NCBI GenBank assembly: GCA_934670025.1
Contig: CAKUOS010000007.1
Coordinates: forward strand, 1 to 57,446
Length of the DNA: 57,446 nt
DNA from: an uncultured Oscillospiraceae bacterium
Lineage (GTDB): Bacteria > Bacillota > Clostridia > Oscillospirales > Oscillospiraceae
Reading direction: 5' to 3'
Both the position numbers and the translations under genes were made by a program. Positions 9,481-17,402 of the stretch are shown in pieces. Positions within the stretch are counted from its first letter, which is position 1. The number at the start of each line of letters is the position of its first letter. Below the pieces are notes generated by a model that saw only the letters and a program-made list of their open reading frames with translations, was not told where the DNA came from and did not search any database.

Positions 9481-9576
9481 GCCTTCCCCCAGGGGCCGAT
9501 TCCCCCTGTCAGGGGGAAATGTCCCGCAGGGACAAAGGGGGTAGGGAAGGCACGGGCTGGTGCATCGGCCCCTGCA
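9481..9576. repeat. nested G/C palindromes, probable dispersed intergenic repeat
   Basis: Outer arms GCCTTCCC (9481-9488) and GGGAAGGC (9544-9551) enclose the tight palindrome CCCCCTGTCAGGGGG (9502-9516). Immediately downstream, 9560-9575 reads GCAGGGGCCGATGCAC on the minus strand, matching the start of repeat family A. The stretch carries no plausible ORF. Confidence 0.6.
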
Positions 9577-9596
9577 TACGTATTGGGATAAACCCC

Positions 9597-9621
9597 GGAA
9601 AGGGGGCTCATACGAGCCCCC
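9597..9621 (-). terminator. terminator after the nucleoside-binding lipoprotein
   Basis: GGGGGCTC-GTAT-GAGCCCCC followed by TTTCC on the minus strand, about 14 bp after the stop codon at 9635. It probably lowers transcription of the ATPase and permeases relative to the abundant binding protein. Confidence 0.7.
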
Positions 9622-9634
9622 TTATGGAATCTGC

Positions 9635-10834
9635 TTACGGACGGACGGAGTCGCGCAGCGCGACGACGTCGAAGTCGGGGTCGAACGCGGTGTCGACCTT
9701 GATGCTGCCGTCCATGATGCCGGCCTGTGCGGCCTCAACGGTGGCCTTCGTCTCGTCGGAGGCGTAGGTGGCGTAGTTCTTGTCGGTGACGATACCGACG
9801 CCGCCCTCGGCAAGACCCAGCTGCACTTCGGTGCCCCAGTAGGTGTTGCCGGCATCCCACTGGTCGAAGATCCAGATGATGGAGTTGCCGATGTTCTTCA
9901 GACCCGAGGTCAGCGTCAGAGCCGCCAGATCGGAGGAGAAGGTCAGCTCCTGGTCGGAGTCGACGCCGATGAACCATGCCTTGCCCGTTTCAAGAGCAGC
10001 CTCAGCCGCGCCGTTGCCGGCGTTACCGGCGACGCCCCAGATGATGTCGCACTTGTTGTCGTTGATCATGGAGTAGCCGAACTCCTTGGCAATGGCGGTG
10101 TCGACGTAGTCGTTGGTGTAGCGGGTGTCGACCTTGATGTCGGGGTTGACGGCCAGAGCGCCTTCGATGAAGCCGGTCAGGAAGTCGTTGATGACCGGGG
10201 AGTCAACGCCGCCGACGAAGCCGACGACTGCGTCTTCATTGATGTTGGCGAGGTTGGTGTCCGTGGTCATGCAGGCGGCGTAGGTACCGACGAGGTAGCC
10301 CATGTCGTTCTGCTTGTAGGTGATGTTGACAACGTTGGAGTTGTTGCCGGCGTAGGTGTTGTCGTCGAAGATCAGGTACAGCTGATCGGGATACTGCGTG
10401 GCGACTTCCTTGAGGTAGTCGGGCATCTGATAGGTGCCGCAGATGACGAGATCATACTCGCCGGACTCGGAAACGTCGTACAGCGTGGACAGCCACTTCG
10501 GCTGGTCTTCGTCCAGACCGCCGAGCTCGATGGTCTTGCAGGTGATGCGGCCTGCGGCGACGAGCTGGTCGATACCGGCCTGTGCGGAGTCAAAGAAGGA
10601 CTTGTCGCCCAGGTTGCCGTTGACGATGTAAACGACGTTCTTCACGGCGTTTTCTTCGGCAGCGGGCTCCTCAGCGGCGGGAGTCTCGGCAGCGGGTTCT
10701 TCCGCGGCGGGAGTCTCGGCGGCGGGGGTTTCTGCGGCAGGCGTCTCAGCAGGAGTCTCAGCGGGCTTGGACGCGCAGGCGGCCAGACCGAGGACCATGA
10801 GAACTGCAAGCAGCATTGCGATGATCTTTTTCAT
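9635..10834 (-). CDS. BMP-family nucleoside-binding lipoprotein
   Basis: This 399-residue extracellular substrate-binding protein is anchored by a lipid-modified cysteine: the signal peptide ends LGLAAC, lipobox Cys20. A low-complexity linker of A/E/T/P repeats (about residues 25-62) precedes the Bmp domain, which has GDKSFFDSAQAGI, DLVICGTYQMPDY and GFVGGVDSPVINDF motifs. Relatives bind purine nucleosides and deliver them to YufOPQ-type importers, which fits the downstream ATPase and permeases. It is the first gene of the cluster, with a strong promoter, a GGAGG site at ATG 10834 and a terminator of its own. Its signal peptide and linker are strikingly like those of the maltodextrin-binding protein at 47268. 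Confidence 0.93.
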   Translation of the reverse strand: MKKIIAMLLAVLMVLGLAACASKPAETPAETPAAETPAAETPAAEEPAAETPAAEEPAAEENAVKNVVYIVNGNLGDKSFFDSAQAGIDQLVAAGRITCKTIELGGLDEDQPKWLSTLYDVSESGEYDLVICGTYQMPDYLKEVATQYPDQLYLIFDDNTYAGNNSNVVNITYKQNDMGYLVGTYAACMTTDTNLANINEDAVVGFVGGVDSPVINDFLTGFIEGALAVNPDIKVDTRYTNDYVDTAIAKEFGYSMINDNKCDIIWGVAGNAGNGAAEAALETGKAWFIGVDSDQELTFSSDLAALTLTSGLKNIGNSIIWIFDQWDAGNTYWGTEVQLGLAEGGVGIVTDKNYATYASDETKATVEAAQAGIMDGSIKVDTAFDPDFDVVALRDSVRP

Positions 10835-10892
10835 GTTTGTTCCTCCATCATGTTCAAACTATATAATAGTGCGGCAGAAAATCTGCCTCATT

Positions 10893-10921
10893 ATTGTACA
10901 GTACAACGGGACGGGTGTCAA
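10893..10921 (-). promoter_or_regulatory. promoter of the nucleoside uptake cluster
   Basis: On the minus strand TTGACA (10916-10921) and TACAAT (10893-10898) are separated by exactly 17 bp. The about 55-base leader downstream contains a GGCAGA-TTT-TCTGCC hairpin. No purine riboswitch core was recognised in it. Confidence 0.75.
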
Positions 10922-10969
10922 TATGCGCGCAAAAAAGATTTTGCGCGGCCTGAAAAATTTTGCTATTCT

Positions 10970-11569
10970 TCAGTCGTCGACCTTTTCCGAATCGATGATG
11001 TCTCCGCCGAGATAGGCGCGCAGCTTCTGCCGCGCGGCGCGGATGCGGCGCGAGAAAGCGAACACGGCGATGAGGTCGAACACGCCGTCGGCGATGAGCG
11101 CGATCCCGGCCAGCACGACCATCGAGTCAAACCGGCCGAACAGCAGTACGCACCCGAGCCCGACCGTGATGACGGCGAGCAGCAGGAGAATCCATGCGTC
11201 GGTCTGCTTCGTGCGGGCGCAGTCAAGCCCATCCTGTAGCGTCACAAGACCGTCGATCACGAGAAAAACGCCGAAAAACACGCTCAAAAAGCCCTGAACG
11301 ACCTCCGGACGCACGAGGCAGAACACGCCGCATACCAGCAGCACGAGGCCGAACACCAGCGAGTACGACCCGAACAGCCGCCCGGAGGCCAGATAGCTGA
11401 TGGCGGCGATGACGCCCGCCGCGATGAGCAGACCGCCGGCCACATAGCAGATGATGGTTCCCGAGGTCTCGGGCGTGAGCAGGAACAGAAGACCAAGCAG
11501 GATCGCGGAGAACGCGGCCAGCAGCGACCGCCATTTGAGCGCCTTGAAGTATTTGCGGACAGATTCCAT
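10970..11569 (-). CDS. HdeD/DUF308-like six-helix membrane protein
   Basis: A 199-residue protein with six hydrophobic segments arranged as three helix pairs: LLAAFSAILLGLLFLL; TIICYVAGGLLIAAGVIAAI; SLVFGLVLLVCGVFCLV; FLSVFFGVFLVIDGLV; LLLLAVITVGLGCVLLF; VVLAGIALIADGVFDLIAVF. The glycine-rich pattern and a positively charged tail (FSRRIRAARQK) fit the DUF308/HdeD family, whose role is poorly defined outside enteric acid resistance. ATG 11569 is preceded by AGGGAG. It is transcribed from its own promoter and ends about 50 bp from the nucleoside promoter, so it is not clearly part of that cluster. Confidence 0.8.
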   Translation of the reverse strand: MESVRKYFKALKWRSLLAAFSAILLGLLFLLTPETSGTIICYVAGGLLIAAGVIAAISYLASGRLFGSYSLVFGLVLLVCGVFCLVRPEVVQGFLSVFFGVFLVIDGLVTLQDGLDCARTKQTDAWILLLLAVITVGLGCVLLFGRFDSMVVLAGIALIADGVFDLIAVFAFSRRIRAARQKLRAYLGGDIIDSEKVDD

Positions 11570-11601
11570 AGAGCATACTCCCTTTTATAGATGATGCTGT
11601 T

Positions 11602-11630
11602 ATTATGCCGCACGCAGCGCGAAAAAACAA
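11602..11630 (-). promoter_or_regulatory. probable promoter of the HdeD-like gene
   Basis: Minus-strand TTGTTT (11625-11630), a 17-bp spacer and CATAAT (11602-11607), 33 bp upstream of the start codon. Confidence 0.45.
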
Positions 11631-11647
11631 TAGGTAAAACCGCGCGT

Positions 11648-11723
11648 ATGTACGTCGGAAACGCGAAGCCCTGCGGCGAATCCGATGGTTCCCGGGCGGG
11701 CCGATGTGGGCATCGGCCCCTAC
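11648..11723 (-). repeat. dispersed repeat family A, copy 2
   Basis: Reverse-orientation copy of 3244-3318. The palindromic core GGGCCGATGTGGGCATCGGCCC and the flanking arm ending GACGTACAT are recognisable. It lies in the 250-bp gap between the HdeD-like gene and smc, just upstream of the smc promoter. Confidence 0.75.
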
Positions 11724-11759
11724 AGGGGTTTGCGCCCGCGGGCACCCGCAGATCCGGGA

Positions 11760-11788
11760 TTGCATTTCACGCGGAAAAATGGTAAAAT
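11760..11788 (+). promoter_or_regulatory. promoter of the smc operon
   Basis: TTGCAT (11760-11765), a 17-bp spacer and TAAAAT (11783-11788), 32 bp upstream of the GTG start of smc. Confidence 0.5.
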
Positions 11789-11820
11789 ACCATGATAGAA
11801 TAAATTGGAGAGGTATCCGC

Positions 11821-14800
11821 GTGTATCTGAGATCACTCGAAATCCAGGGCTTCAAGTCCTTTCCGGATAAAACCGTCCTGCAATTCGGCAGCGACTGTAC
11901 CGCCATCGTCGGCCCCAACGGCAGCGGAAAATCGAATATTTCCGACGCCATCAGCTGGGTCCTCGGCGAACAGAGCACCCGCGCCCTGCGCGGCGCGAAG
12001 ATGGAGGACGTCATCTTCGGCGGCACGGCCAAACGTCCTGCCGTCGGCTACGCCGAGGCCACGCTTGTGCTCGACAACTCCGACGCGAGTCTGCGCATCG
12101 AGACGCCCGAGGTCATGATCACCCGCCGCTATTTCCGCTCCGGTGAGAGCGAATACTATATCAATAAGCAGCTTGCGCGCTTAAAGGACATCAACGAGCT
12201 GTTCATGGACACCGGGCTTGGCCGCGAGGGCTATTCCAACATCGGCCAGGGCCGCATCGACGAGATCCTCGCGCTCAAATCGACCGACCGCCGCGAAATT
12301 TTCGAGGAAGCGGCCGGCATCTCCAAATACCGCCACCGCAAGGAGGAGACGGAGCGCCGTCTGGCCGGGACGCAGGACAATCTGCTGCGCATCGGCGATA
12401 AAATCTCCGAGCTGGAATTGCAGGTCGGCCCGCTGCGCGAACAGGCGGAAAAGGCGCAGAAATACCTGACGCTGAAGGACGAGCTCAAAGGGCTCGAGGT
12501 CGCCGTCTGGCTCGACAATCTGCAAAAGATCGGCGAGAGCGCCCGCAAGGCCGAGACGGACTACGCCTCGGCGGCGTTCATCCTCGAACAGGCGCACGAC
12601 GAACTCACGCAGCTCTACAGCCGCTCCGAGCAGCTGAGTCTGCAATATAACCAGCAGACGCTTGCGCTCGATCATCAGCGCGAGCAGCTCGACCGGCTGG
12701 AGGACAGCCGCCGCCAGACCGAAAACGACGCTGCGCTCGTGCAGGCCGATATCCGTCATCACGAGCAGAACATCGCCCGTATCGAGCAGGAACTGCAGGA
12801 TCAGCAGACGCGCAGCGGCGGCATCGCCGGTCAGATCGCGGACGAGAAGCGGAAGATCGAACAGGCGGACGCGCAGCTTACCGCGCTGGACTGCAAAATG
12901 CAGGCCGCGCAGCAGGAAAACGAGCGTCTGGCCGTCGAAAACGAACAGGCCGGGCGCGCGCTTGCCGCTGTACAGGCGCAGAAGGCGCTTTTGCAGTCGC
13001 AGTCGGCGTCCGCAAAGGCGCAGATCGACACGATGGAAGCGTCGATGGAGGAGGTCCTTGCGCGCAAGACCATGCTGGAAGACGACCGTGCGGCCGCGCT
13101 TCGGCGCAAAGCGCAGGTGCAGGCGCAGCAGGATGCGTGCAAAAAGAGCCTTGAACAGGCGCAGGACGACGCGCAGAGCGCGAAAAATACCATCGCGGGC
13201 TATGAGCTGCGGCTGAAAACGCGCCGGCAGAAGGCGGAGGAGCTTCAGCGGCAGGTGAGCGCCTGCGGCGTGCAGCTCGATACGCTGGATGCGAAGATCC
13301 GGATGCTTCAGGAGCTCGAACGCGACTACGAGGGCTTTTCCAAGGCAGTCAGGCTCGTCATGCAGGACGCGGAAGCGGGAAGGCTCCGCGGCATCCACGG
13401 GCCGCTTTCAAAGCTCATCCGCGTGGAAGACCGCTATACCACCGCCATCGAGACGGCGCTCGGCGCGGCGATGCAGAACATCGTCGTCTCGTCCGAGGAA
13501 GACGGCAAGGCCGCTATCTCGATGCTCAAGCGGCGCGACGGCGGCCGGGCGACGTTCCTGCCGCTCAGCACGATCAGACCGCAGACGTTACAGGACAACG
13601 TCTGCCGCCGCCAGCCGGGCTATATCGCCGTGGCGTCCGAGCTTGCCGTGTGCGATGCGCAGTACCGCGCGGTCGCGGAAAACGCGCTCGGCCGCACCGT
13701 CATCTGCGATACGCTCGACAACGCCGTGCGCATGGCGCGCGCAAGCGGCAGCCGCGTGCGCATCGTCACGCTCGACGGACAGGTCATGAACCCCGGCGGC
13801 AGTATGACCGGCGGCTCGGCTGCGAAGAGCGCAGGCGTTTTGACAAGGGCCAATACGCTGGCCAGACTCTCGGAAGAGCGCAGGACGCTCGGCGCGGAGC
13901 TGGAAACGCGGAAGACGCAGGCTGCGGAGGCGGCGTCCGCCGCGGCAAAGACGGAATTTGAAATGACGGCCGTGCGCGCGCAGCTGCGCGAGGCGGAGGA
14001 CGAGGTCCTGCGCCGCACGGAGGAGCATAAGCAGGCGCTCGTGCTGGCGTCCGCCATCGAAGAAAATCTCGACAGCATCGAAAAGGAGCTTGCGCGCATC
14101 GCTTCGCGCTCCGGTGCGGACGAGGGGAAGCTGACGGCGCTGAAAGGGCAGATGCGGCAGCTTGCCGGGACGCTGGCGGAGCTGGAGGGCGCGCTGGCCG
14201 AAGAGACTGCGCGGCAGCAGCAGCTTGCCGGGCGGATGCAGGACGCGGCGGACCGCATGACGGCCGCGCGGATGGAGCGCTCGGCGGCGGAGGCTGCGCG
14301 GGCGGCGTCGGAAAATACCGTCGCGCAGCTCGAATCGCTCCGGCAGGCCATGCAGGGCGACGCGCAGCAGAAGACCGGCCTCATCGAGGCCGCGCGGGCG
14401 CAGATCGCGGCGCTGACGGCGCAGGTAAAGGAAAAGCAGGACGCGGCCGCGGCGCTGGCCGAACAGCTCGCGCAGGCGCGGCAGGAACTGAAGGACGCGG
14501 TCGACACGCGCGCGCAGCTCGAAGCAAAGCGCGCGCAGACCGAAAAGCAGGCGCAGGAGAAAAATCAGGCCATCTTGCAGCTCGAACGCGAGACGGCCCG
14601 TCTGGAGCAGAAAAAGGCCACCGGCGAACTCGAGGAAAAGCAGATCATCGACAAACTCTGGGAAAATTACGGCCTTACGCCGTCGACCGCCGAGGCGGAA
14701 AAGGCGCCGGTCGAGAGTCTTCCCGCCGCCAACCGCCGCATCGGCGAGGTGCGCAGAAAGATCGGCGCGCTCGGCACGCCGAATCTCGGCGCGATCGACG

Positions 14801-15393
14801 AATACGCGCGCGTGTCCGAGCGGTATGATTACCTCACGGCGCAGCGCGACGACGTGCAGCACGCCAAGCAGGAGCTTGAAACGATCGTAAACGATATCAC
14901 GACCGAGATGACCGGGATCTTCGTGCGGGAGTTTGCCCGCATCGACGAGTATTTCGGCAAAACGTTTGCAGAGATGTTCGGCGGCGGCAAGGGGTCGCTC
15001 GTGCTCGAGGATCCGTCGCAGCCGCTCACGTGCGGCATCGAGATCCGCGTCCAGCCGCCCGGCAAGCAGCTCAAGACCATCACGCTTCTGTCCGGCGGAG
15101 AGAAGGCGTTCGTGGCCATCGCACTGTATTTCGCCATTCTGAAGGTGCGGCCCACGCCGTTCTGTATGCTCGACGAGATCGACGCCGCGCTGGACGACCG
15201 CAACGTCGAGCGCTTCGCGCAGTATCTGCATACGCTCAGCGGCAATACGCAGTTCATCGTCATCACGCACCGCCGCGGCACGATGGAAGCCGCAGACGTT
15301 CTGTACGGCGTGACGATGCAGGAGCAGGGCGTGTCGAAGATCCTGCGCCTGAGTCTCGACGAGATGACGAAGCAGCTCGGCATCACGGCATAG
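11821..15393 (+). CDS. smc: chromosome segregation ATPase SMC
   Basis: This 1,190-residue protein has the usual length and layout. The N-terminal head carries Walker A GPNGSGKS (residues 31-38), followed by two long Q/E/A-rich coiled-coil arms. A hinge lies at roughly residues 515-680 (LRGIHGPLSKLIRVEDRYTTAIETAL, with the conserved glycines GGSMTGGSA). The C-terminal head carries signature LLSGGEKAF (about 1089) and Walker B FCMLDEIDAALDD (about 1115). The GTG start at 11821 was chosen because the protein begins at the canonical YLRSLEIQGFKSF and GGAGAGG lies upstream; the frame runs further upstream without a start signal. It forms condensin with ScpA and ScpB, encoded in another operon of this window, and heads a gene string with ftsY. 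Confidence 0.97.
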   Translation: MYLRSLEIQGFKSFPDKTVLQFGSDCTAIVGPNGSGKSNISDAISWVLGEQSTRALRGAKMEDVIFGGTAKRPAVGYAEATLVLDNSDASLRIETPEVMITRRYFRSGESEYYINKQLARLKDINELFMDTGLGREGYSNIGQGRIDEILALKSTDRREIFEEAAGISKYRHRKEETERRLAGTQDNLLRIGDKISELELQVGPLREQAEKAQKYLTLKDELKGLEVAVWLDNLQKIGESARKAETDYASAAFILEQAHDELTQLYSRSEQLSLQYNQQTLALDHQREQLDRLEDSRRQTENDAALVQADIRHHEQNIARIEQELQDQQTRSGGIAGQIADEKRKIEQADAQLTALDCKMQAAQQENERLAVENEQAGRALAAVQAQKALLQSQSASAKAQIDTMEASMEEVLARKTMLEDDRAAALRRKAQVQAQQDACKKSLEQAQDDAQSAKNTIAGYELRLKTRRQKAEELQRQVSACGVQLDTLDAKIRMLQELERDYEGFSKAVRLVMQDAEAGRLRGIHGPLSKLIRVEDRYTTAIETALGAAMQNIVVSSEEDGKAAISMLKRRDGGRATFLPLSTIRPQTLQDNVCRRQPGYIAVASELAVCDAQYRAVAENALGRTVICDTLDNAVRMARASGSRVRIVTLDGQVMNPGGSMTGGSAAKSAGVLTRANTLARLSEERRTLGAELETRKTQAAEAASAAAKTEFEMTAVRAQLREAEDEVLRRTEEHKQALVLASAIEENLDSIEKELARIASRSGADEGKLTALKGQMRQLAGTLAELEGALAEETARQQQLAGRMQDAADRMTAARMERSAAEAARAASENTVAQLESLRQAMQGDAQQKTGLIEAARAQIAALTAQVKEKQDAAAALAEQLAQARQELKDAVDTRAQLEAKRAQTEKQAQEKNQAILQLERETARLEQKKATGELEEKQIIDKLWENYGLTPSTAEAEKAPVESLPAANRRIGEVRRKIGALGTPNLGAIDEYARVSERYDYLTAQRDDVQHAKQELETIVNDITTEMTGIFVREFARIDEYFGKTFAEMFGGGKGSLVLEDPSQPLTCGIEIRVQPPGKQLKTITLLSGGEKAFVAIALYFAILKVRPTPFCMLDEIDAALDDRNVERFAQYLHTLSGNTQFIVITHRRGTMEAADVLYGVTMQEQGVSKILRLSLDEMTKQLGITA

Positions 15394-15429
15394 GCATAGG
15401 AAATCAACCGGAAAGGATTCACATAAACC

Positions 15430-16320
15430 ATGGGATTTTTTGAAAAACTAAAACAGGGGCTGAGCAGGACCGCCAGCTCCATCGGCAGCGTTTTTGTCGC
15501 CAGCGAGCTTGACGACGACTTTTACGACAATCTGGAAGAGCGGCTCATCGTCTCCGATCTCGGCATGGACACGACCGAAGAGGTCATGGACCGGCTGCGC
15601 AGGAGCGTGAAGGAGCAGCACATCAAGACCGTCGACGAGGCCAAGCTCGCCCTGCGCGCCGTTCTGGCCGATATGCTGGATGTCGGCGACAGCACGCTGC
15701 GGCTCGAGACAAAGCCGTCGGTCATCCTTGTCATCGGCGTCAACGGCGTCGGCAAGACGACCTCCATCGGCAAGATCGCGCACCAGCTGAAGCAGAGCGG
15801 CAAGAAGGTGCTTCTGTGCGCGGGCGATACGTTCCGCGCGGCGGCCGCCGACCAGCTGGAGATCTGGTCGGAGCGCGCGCACTGCGACATCATCCGCCAG
15901 CATGAGGGCGCGGACCCGGCCTCCGTCGTCTTCGACGCCATCACGGCGGCCAAGGCCCGCGGCAGCGACGTCATCATCTGCGACACGGCGGGGAGGCTGC
16001 ACAACAAGCAGAACCTCATGAACGAGCTGAACAAGATCTCCCGCATCCTCGACCGGGAACTGCCCGGCGCGAGCAAGGAGGTCCTTCTTGTGCTCGACGG
16101 CACGACCGGCCAGAACGGCCTTTTGCAGGCGAAGCAGTTCCAGCAGTGCGCCGGCGTGACGGGCATCGTCCTCACCAAGCTCGACGGCACGGCCAAGGGC
16201 GGCATCGTCATCGCCGTGGCGCAGGCATTGCAGATCCCGGTCAAATTCATCGGCGTCGGCGAGCAGATGGACGATCTCATGCCCTTTGACGCAAAGAGCT
16301 TTGCGGAGGCGCTGGTATGA
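15430..16320 (+). CDS. ftsY: signal recognition particle receptor FtsY
   Basis: A 296-residue SRP-type GTPase that docks SRP-ribosome complexes at the membrane. G motifs are GVNGVGKTT (103-111), DTAGR (185-189), TKLDGTAKGG (249-258) and the closing GVGEQMDDL (275-283). The acidic A domain of enterobacterial FtsY is absent and an amphipathic NG-domain N-terminus (MGFFEKLKQGL) follows directly, as is normal in Firmicutes. It lies 36 bp after smc, the classical smc-ftsY pair, and overlaps rdgB by the four bases ATGA. Confidence 0.97.
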   Translation: MGFFEKLKQGLSRTASSIGSVFVASELDDDFYDNLEERLIVSDLGMDTTEEVMDRLRRSVKEQHIKTVDEAKLALRAVLADMLDVGDSTLRLETKPSVILVIGVNGVGKTTSIGKIAHQLKQSGKKVLLCAGDTFRAAAADQLEIWSERAHCDIIRQHEGADPASVVFDAITAAKARGSDVIICDTAGRLHNKQNLMNELNKISRILDRELPGASKEVLLVLDGTTGQNGLLQAKQFQQCAGVTGIVLTKLDGTAKGGIVIAVAQALQIPVKFIGVGEQMDDLMPFDAKSFAEALV

Positions 16321-16910
16321 AGGTGATCCTGGCGAGCAAAAATGCGCATAAGCTCACCGAGCTGTCGGAAATTCTCTCCCAGCTCGGCTTCGAGATCGCG
16401 CTGGAGTCGGAATACGGCCTCGATATCGACGTCGACGAGACGGGCACGACATTTGAAGAAAATTCGTTTTTAAAGGCCGACGCCGTCATGAAGGCCAGCG
16501 GCCTGCCTGTCCTGGCCGATGATTCCGGCCTCATGGTCGACTGTCTGGACGGCGCGCCGGGCGTGTATTCCGCGCGCTACGGCCATAAAAGCTCCGACGC
16601 GGAACGCATTGAGTATCTGCTTGAAAATATGAAGGATGTTCCGCAGCCGCGGCGCACGGCGAAGTTCGTCTGCGTCATCACCTGCCTCTGGCCCGACGGA
16701 CGAAAGATCGCTGCGCGCGGCGAATGCCCGGGCGTCATCCTGACTGCGCCGCAGGGGCAGGGCGGCTTCGGCTACGACCCGGTCTTTTATCTGCCGGAGC
16801 GCGGAAAAACATACGCGGAGCTTGCGCCGGAGGAGAAAAACGCTATCTCCCACCGCGCGCGGGCATTACAGGAATTTTGCAGGATCTATCGAGAGGAATT
16901 TGAAGCATGA
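16317..16910 (+). CDS. rdgB: XTP/dITP diphosphatase (RdgB/HAM1 family)
   Basis: This 197-residue enzyme hydrolyses non-canonical purine triphosphates (XTP, dITP) to monophosphates, cleansing the nucleotide pool. Recognisable motifs are ASKNAHKLTEL near the N-terminus, DETGTTFEENSFLKA, LADDSGLMVDCLDGAPGVYSARY, GQGGFGYDPVFYLPE and the closing ISHRARAL. All lie in the usual order and the length is typical. The start overlaps ftsY (ATGA) and the stop overlaps the next gene by four bases, so translation is likely coupled throughout this string. Confidence 0.96.
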   Translation: MKVILASKNAHKLTELSEILSQLGFEIALESEYGLDIDVDETGTTFEENSFLKADAVMKASGLPVLADDSGLMVDCLDGAPGVYSARYGHKSSDAERIEYLLENMKDVPQPRRTAKFVCVITCLWPDGRKIAARGECPGVILTAPQGQGGFGYDPVFYLPERGKTYAELAPEEKNAISHRARALQEFCRIYREEFEA

Positions 16911-17377
16911 TGACAAGTAAGGAACGCGCGGAAAAGCGCGCACAGGCCAATACACTCGACGTGACGCTCATCGTCGGCAAGAGCGGCATTTCCGAAACGC
17001 TTCTTGACGAGGCGGTCACGCTCCTCGACAGCCATGAGCTTGTCAAGGGCCGCGTGCTGGAGACGTCCGGGCTGACCGCCCGTGAGGCGTCGGACGAGAT
17101 CTGCGCAGCGCTCGGCGCGGAGGGCATCGCGTGCGTCGGCACGAAGTTCGTGATCTGGCGCAAGTCGGAAAAGCTCGAACAGGAAAAGAAAAAAACCGCC
17201 GCAAAAAAGCCTGCGAAGAAGGTCTCGGGCAACTATAACCCCGTCAAGGCCGGTCTTCGCGCGAGAAAGCAGGCCGCCGAGCAGCAGCGCAAGCAGCGCA
17301 AGCAGTATTTCCACGATAAGGCGGTCGCCGCCTCGATCGAGCGCAGCCGGCAGCAGAAGGAAGCGCAGGAACGATAA
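16907..17377 (+). CDS. yhbY: YhbY-type CRM-domain RNA-binding protein with basic tail
   Basis: The first about 95 of 156 residues form a CRM domain: ERAEKRAQANTL at the start, then VGKSGISETLLDEA and ACVGTKFVIWRKS (the GxxG loop is replaced by the GKSG motif). Such proteins associate with pre-50S ribosomal particles. Stand-alone YhbY proteins are usually about 95-100 residues; here a further 60-residue tail rich in K, R and Q (KKTAAKKPAKK, RARKQAAEQQRKQRKQ) adds probable extra RNA contacts. It is coupled to rdgB by an ATGA overlap and followed 25 bp later by nadD. The domain call is strong; the role of the tail is inference. Confidence 0.88.
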   Translation: MMTSKERAEKRAQANTLDVTLIVGKSGISETLLDEAVTLLDSHELVKGRVLETSGLTAREASDEICAALGAEGIACVGTKFVIWRKSEKLEQEKKKTAAKKPAKKVSGNYNPVKAGLRARKQAAEQQRKQRKQYFHDKAVAASIERSRQQKEAQER

Positions 17378-17402
17378 AAAACAAACGGAGGGAGGCGCGG
17401 AC

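Noticed and set aside
10640..10760. Possible CRISPR-like or VNTR array in the repeated A/E/T/P codons
   Set aside because: The periodicity is in-frame coding for a lipoprotein linker; unit lengths vary and no spacers exist.
10835..10900. Purine or guanidine riboswitch in the leader of the nucleoside cluster
   Set aside because: Only a single short hairpin is visible; no conserved aptamer core was found in the 55-base leader.
11704..11820. N-terminal extension of SMC
   Set aside because: It runs through repeat A and the promoter; the canonical YLRSLEIQGFK start has a ribosome site at GTG 11821.
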